Shown: one piece after another, positions 60,686 through 64,000 of the stretch
How positions within the stretch are numbered: the stretch's first letter is position 1
How the letters are laid out: each line of letters starts with the position of its first letter
DNA from: Bacteroidales bacterium
GTDB lineage: Bacteria > Bacteroidota > Bacteroidia > Bacteroidales > Salinivirgaceae
NCBI GenBank assembly: GCA_012519055.1
Contig: JAAYQU010000014.1
Span: forward strand, 48,248-112,247
Length of the DNA: 64,000 nt
Direction of reading: 5' to 3'
Made by a program: the position numbers and the translations under genes
The notes under the pieces: generated by a model
The model's input: only the letters and a program-made list of their open reading frames with translations
What the model was told of the DNA's origin: nothing
Database searches by the model: none

Positions 60686-62035
60686 GTGTCCAAAGTTAAG
60701 ACTTTATATGTCTGTCAAAACTGTTCTGCTACTTTTCCAAAATGGATGGGAAAGTGTACTCAGTGTGATTCATGGAATACCATTGAGGAGCAAGTAGTTG
60801 AACAACGAAGAGGCTCTTTATCAAAAAAATCGCAAGCTTCTATAAAAGAGCCAACCAAGCTCAATATGGTAAAACAGGAAAAGCATGCACGTCAATTAAC
60901 CAAAATAGGTGAATTTGATCGTGTGTTGGGAGGAGGATTTATGCCTGGTTCCGTAGTTTTAATAGGTGGCGAACCTGGTATAGGTAAATCAACTCTTTTA
61001 TTACAATTAGCTTTAAAAAATAAACAGTGGAAAACACTGTATGTAGCAGGTGAAGAGAGCGAAGCCCAAATAAAAGATCGTGCCGACAGGCTCGGAGTAG
61101 CACACGAAAACATATTAATAACCACCCAACTTGTTGTTGAGGACCTGTGTCAATTGTTTCAAGATATTAAACCCGATATTGTTATTGTTGACTCAATTCA
61201 AGCAATCCAAAGTCGCAATCTTGAATCAATCCCAGGTACAATAAGTCAAATCAGGGAATCGGCATATCAGCTAATTAACTCCGCAAAATTTCTCAACTTT
61301 CCGTTAATACTTGTCGGTCATATTACTAAAATAGGCAATATTGCTGGTCCAAAAGTCCTTGAACATCTGGTTGATACAGTTTTACAATTCGAGGGTGATC
61401 AAAGTAGCGGACTTAGAATTCTTAGAACTTCAAAAAACAGATTTGGTAACACCTCTGAAATTGGGATTTTTGAGATGCAGCAAACGGGACTTAAAGAGAT
61501 ACCAAATCCATCAGAAATATTGGTTGATTTTCATACAGAACCACTTCCTGGAGTTGCCTTAGCCCTTGTTTATGAAGGGATTAGGCCATTGGTTGTTGAG
61601 GTTCAAGCGTTAGTAAGCACCGCAAGTTTTGGCACTCCGCAACGTTCTTCAACTGGATACGACCCAAAAAGACTAAATATGTTGCTTGCTGTTTTAGAGA
61701 AGCGTGCGGGGATTAAACTAAGTACTCGAGATGTTTTCGTGAATGTAACAGGAGGAATAAAAATAACTGACACAGCTGCCGATACGGCATTGGCTGCAGC
61801 AATTATTTCAAGCTACCTAGATTTAGTCATTGATTTAGACACCTGCTTTGCGGGAGAAATTGGACTTTCAGGTGAAATACGACCAATAAGATCTATCGTA
61901 CAGAGAATTGAAGAGGCTAAACGGCTGGGTTTTAAAAGAATAATTACTTCAACCCATAAAAAGGAAATTCAAATAAGCGAAAATATTATAGTTGATGAAA
62001 TTAGGTCTTTGGTCAAGCTTTTGACAAAAGGCTAG
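60686..62035 (+). CDS. radA: DNA repair protein RadA (Sms)
   Basis: The 449-residue protein processes recombination intermediates. It has a C4 zinc finger (C10, C13, C24, C27 in YVCQNC and CTQC), Walker A in GGEPGIGKST, the RadA-specific KNRFG motif (SKNRFGNTSE) and a C-terminal Lon-like domain (GGIKITDTAADTALAAAI). The start is GTG at 60686. It converges on hflX with a 4-base overlap of the two 3' ends. Confidence 0.96.
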   Translation: MSKVKTLYVCQNCSATFPKWMGKCTQCDSWNTIEEQVVEQRRGSLSKKSQASIKEPTKLNMVKQEKHARQLTKIGEFDRVLGGGFMPGSVVLIGGEPGIGKSTLLLQLALKNKQWKTLYVAGEESEAQIKDRADRLGVAHENILITTQLVVEDLCQLFQDIKPDIVIVDSIQAIQSRNLESIPGTISQIRESAYQLINSAKFLNFPLILVGHITKIGNIAGPKVLEHLVDTVLQFEGDQSSGLRILRTSKNRFGNTSEIGIFEMQQTGLKEIPNPSEILVDFHTEPLPGVALALVYEGIRPLVVEVQALVSTASFGTPQRSSTGYDPKRLNMLLAVLEKRAGIKLSTRDVFVNVTGGIKITDTAADTALAAAIISSYLDLVIDLDTCFAGEIGLSGEIRPIRSIVQRIEEAKRLGFKRIITSTHKKEIQISENIIVDEIRSLVKLLTKG

Positions 62036-63261
62036 TCGGTTTTTTCGTCATCCATAAATTTTGTTTGATATAAGAAGTCGTCGTATGGGTAGCGTTGTTT
62101 ATGTATCTGTTTTGCACAGTCGTAAAGTACACTTTTAAACTCCTCGATATTATATTTCTCTGTTGCCGAAATAAAAACACACTTATTATTAATTTTCGCT
62201 AACCACATTTTCTTAAGATCCTCTAAAGTGTAGTTCTTTTTTTCAATCGGAGTAAGGTCATCTTCTTCCTTCGGGACAAATGAATAAGCATCAACTTTGT
62301 TAAAAACTACAATTTCAGTTTTATCACCTGCACCTATATCAGTTAAAGTTTGTTTAACGACTGACATATGTTCTTGATGGTTTGGATGCGAAATATCAAC
62401 AACATGAATAAGGATATCTGCTTCCCTCACCTCATCAAGTGTTGATTTAAACGATTCAACCAAGTGTACAGGAAGTTTTCTGATAAAACCGACAGTATCA
62501 GTAAGTAAAAAGGGAAGATTTTCGATAACCACTTTTCTAACAGTAGTATCGAGAGTGGCAAACAACTTATTTTCGGCAAAAATTTCCGATTTGCTTATCA
62601 GATTCATAATTGTTGATTTGCCTACGTTTGTGTATCCAACTAATGCAACCCGAACCAGGTTTCCACGATTTTTTCGTTGGGTTTCCATTTGTCGGTCAAT
62701 TTTTTTTAGTTGCTCCTTGCATCTAGAAATTTTGTCCCTAATAATCCGCCTGTCTGTTTCTATTTCAGTTTCACCCGGACCACGAAGTCCAATACCTCCT
62801 TGTTGGCGTTCTAAGTGTGTCCACATGCGGGTAAGCCTTGGCAAAAGATACTCGTACTGTGCTAACTCAACCTGAACCTTTGCGTGTGCTGAACGTGCTC
62901 GCTGTGCAAAAATATCGAGAATAAGGTTTGTTCTGTCAAGAATGCGGCAATTAACAATTTTTTCTATATTCCGAAGTTGTGAAGGAGAAAGTTCGTCATC
63001 AAAGATTATTAAATCAATTTCGTTTTCGGATATAAACTCTTTTATTTCATCAAGTTTACCCGTTCCTACAAATGTTTTTGGGTTGGGGGAGTCTAATTTT
63101 TGGGTAAAATGCTTAACTGTCTTTGCACCTGCTGTATAGGATAAAAATTCTAATTCATCGAGATATTCCTTAACGCGTTCTTCACTTTGTTCATTGGTAA
63201 TAAGTCCAACCAATACAGCTCTTTCGATTTTTTTTGATGTGGAAAATATTGTTTTTGTCAT
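62032..63261 (-). CDS. hflX: GTPase HflX
   Basis: The 409-residue ribosome-associated GTPase rescues stalled or heat-damaged ribosomes. The N-terminal HflX domain includes FVGTGKLDEI and LRNIEKIVNCRILDRTNLILDIFAQRA; the glycine-rich linker RQQGGIGLRGPGETEIETDRR precedes the G domain with GYTNVGKST (G1), TLDTT, DTVGFI (G3) and NKVD (G4). Length is normal. A terminator-like hairpin on the same strand (63316-63350) separates it from the tonB-like gene upstream. Confidence 0.96.
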   Translation of the reverse strand: MTKTIFSTSKKIERAVLVGLITNEQSEERVKEYLDELEFLSYTAGAKTVKHFTQKLDSPNPKTFVGTGKLDEIKEFISENEIDLIIFDDELSPSQLRNIEKIVNCRILDRTNLILDIFAQRARSAHAKVQVELAQYEYLLPRLTRMWTHLERQQGGIGLRGPGETEIETDRRIIRDKISRCKEQLKKIDRQMETQRKNRGNLVRVALVGYTNVGKSTIMNLISKSEIFAENKLFATLDTTVRKVVIENLPFLLTDTVGFIRKLPVHLVESFKSTLDEVREADILIHVVDISHPNHQEHMSVVKQTLTDIGAGDKTEIVVFNKVDAYSFVPKEEDDLTPIEKKNYTLEDLKKMWLAKINNKCVFISATEKYNIEEFKSVLYDCAKQIHKQRYPYDDFLYQTKFMDDEKTD

Positions 63262-63315
63262 CTGTTTTAAAAATCCAGTTTTTGTAACATTGTCCCATTT
63301 ATGATTATTAATCTG

Positions 63316-63350
63316 ATAAAAAAGCCCCGAATATAATAAATTCGGAGCTT
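63316..63350 (-). terminator. Rho-independent terminator for the tonB-like gene
   Basis: AAGCCCCGAAT (63322-63332) pairs with ATTCGGAGCTT (63340-63350) with one mismatch. Read on the minus strand the stem is followed by a T-run (TTTTTTATC). It lies 37 bases after the tonB stop. Confidence 0.8.
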
Positions 63351-63386
63351 CAACTTAAAAACTTAAATTTTAAAATGAAAAAATAA

Positions 63387-64000
63387 TTATTGTAGAACAA
63401 ATCTAACGGGTAGGTTGAAACTAACATGTACAGCCCTGCCACTTTGTTTTCCAGGCTTCCACTGAGGCATGCTTTGAACAACTCTTATTGCTTCAGCGTC
63501 TAATAAAGGGTCGACGCTTCTTAGAACTTTTATTTTACCAACCTTGCCTTTACTGTCAATAACAAAGTTGACGTAAACAACACCAGTGATACCATTCTCT
63601 TTCGCAATTTGAGGATATTTCGTGTTTGATGCAAGATATTCGTTCAATGCTTGCATTCCGCCAGGAAACTCTGGTTCTTCTTCAACCACTAAAAATATTT
63701 CAGGTTCATCTTCTATAATTTCCTCTGCTTGTACCTTTATTTCGGTTTGAGTAATCATAGTATGTTCAGTAGCCTCTGTGTCGATATTGATACTGGCAAC
63801 CTCTTCTGTGTTATCAACAACGATCAATTCTTCAATTACATCTTGTTGCTGTTGCTGCTCTTCTGGTGGTGGTGGAGGTTCGGGTTCATCTTCTCTTTCT
63901 GTAGCTATCATTTCCTCTTCTAAGTCAATAGCCACAACAACACCTAAATCACCAACAGAACGCTCTTTAGTTGTCCAGTTGAAAGCAACTAGCATAAAAC
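63387..64000 (-). CDS. tonB: TonB energy transducer (5' end outside window)
   Basis: The visible 204 or so codons lack the full N-terminal membrane anchor: the frame is open to the right edge (F-M-L-V-A-F-N-W is the end of a membrane helix), so translation starts beyond base 64000. A proline/glutamate-rich periplasmic linker (EPEPPPPPEEQQQQQ) follows and the C-terminal TonB domain has FPGGMQALNEYL, then YPQIAKENGITGVVYVNFVID, and ends WKPGKQSGRAVHVSFNLPVRFVLQ. The domain transmits energy from the ExbB-ExbD motor to TonB-dependent receptors. The apparent start ATG at 63995 is most likely internal. Confidence 0.93.
   Translation of the reverse strand, partial: FMLVAFNWTTKERSVGDLGVVVAIDLEEEMIATEREDEPEPPPPPEEQQQQQDVIEELIVVDNTEEVASINIDTEATEHTMITQTEIKVQAEEIIEDEPEIFLVVEEEPEFPGGMQALNEYLASNTKYPQIAKENGITGVVYVNFVIDSKGKVGKIKVLRSVDPLLDAEAIRVVQSMPQWKPGKQSGRAVHVSFNLPVRFVLQ

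Overview
The window looks like a chromosomal segment of a low-GC member of the Bacteroidota, most likely order Bacteroidales. The support is: a type IX secretion (T9SS) component (PorZ-like), two proteins with T9SS C-terminal sorting domains plus a PorP/SprF protein, a TonB-dependent receptor with an N-terminal carboxypeptidase-regulatory domain, an UpxY-type antiterminator, DUF3575 and DUF4296 proteins, and several promoters that fit the Bacteroidota -7 box TAnnTTTG. No rRNA, tRNA, CRISPR array, prophage or insertion sequence was recognised by eye.

Region 1 (1-13.4 kb, all minus strand) is a surface-polysaccharide locus and the genes leading into it. Read in the direction of transcription it runs rpiB, an Rrf2 regulator, an NTF2-fold protein, a large lipoprotein, a GT-B glycosyltransferase, a HAD phosphatase, a YhbP-like protein, an SDR dehydratase/epimerase, an UpxY antiterminator, a WbpP/TviC-like epimerase, a Fic protein, then a compact four-gene set that matches the WbpA-B-D-E route to a di-N-acetylated glucuronate nucleotide sugar. 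The last gene runs off the left edge. The Fic gene carries a striking triple 13-bp motif with a 21-bp perfect inverted repeat at its 5' end.

Region 2 (13.8-24.2 kb, plus strand) is mostly housekeeping: rpoN, a membrane protein, rnr, a DUF3575 outer-membrane protein, panC, panD, a flippase-like membrane protein, rfaE2 and an LTA-synthase-like enzyme. Region 3 (24.3-29.5 kb, minus strand) pairs a TonB-dependent receptor with a purple-acid-phosphatase-like exported enzyme, probably for phosphate scavenging, followed upstream by a repeat-bearing gap and an OsmC protein. Region 4 (29.6-41.3 kb, plus strand) is housekeeping and envelope: tilS, an M23 peptidase, dxr, rseP, a YfhO-like membrane protein, ruvB, queG, an OmpA-like lipoprotein and rdgB.

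Region 5 (41.3-60.7 kb) is the T9SS-related accessory region: a PorZ-like protein, a convergent radical SAM/SPASM enzyme, a C10 cysteine protease fused to Asp-box, PKD and T9SS sorting domains, a 3510-residue SprB-repeat adhesin with a 1680-bp array of seven 240-bp repeats and a nested P-domain, its PorP/SprF partner, and two small lipoproteins. Region 6 (60.7-64 kb) holds radA, hflX and a partial tonB.

Taken together, the wbp genes (which in Porphyromonas gingivalis build the anionic LPS to which T9SS cargo is attached), PorZ (which handles that LPS) and CTD-bearing cargo make a coherent secretion-and-anchoring theme. Intergenic gaps carry several short dispersed repeats; in three cases the stop codon of the upstream gene lies inside the repeat.
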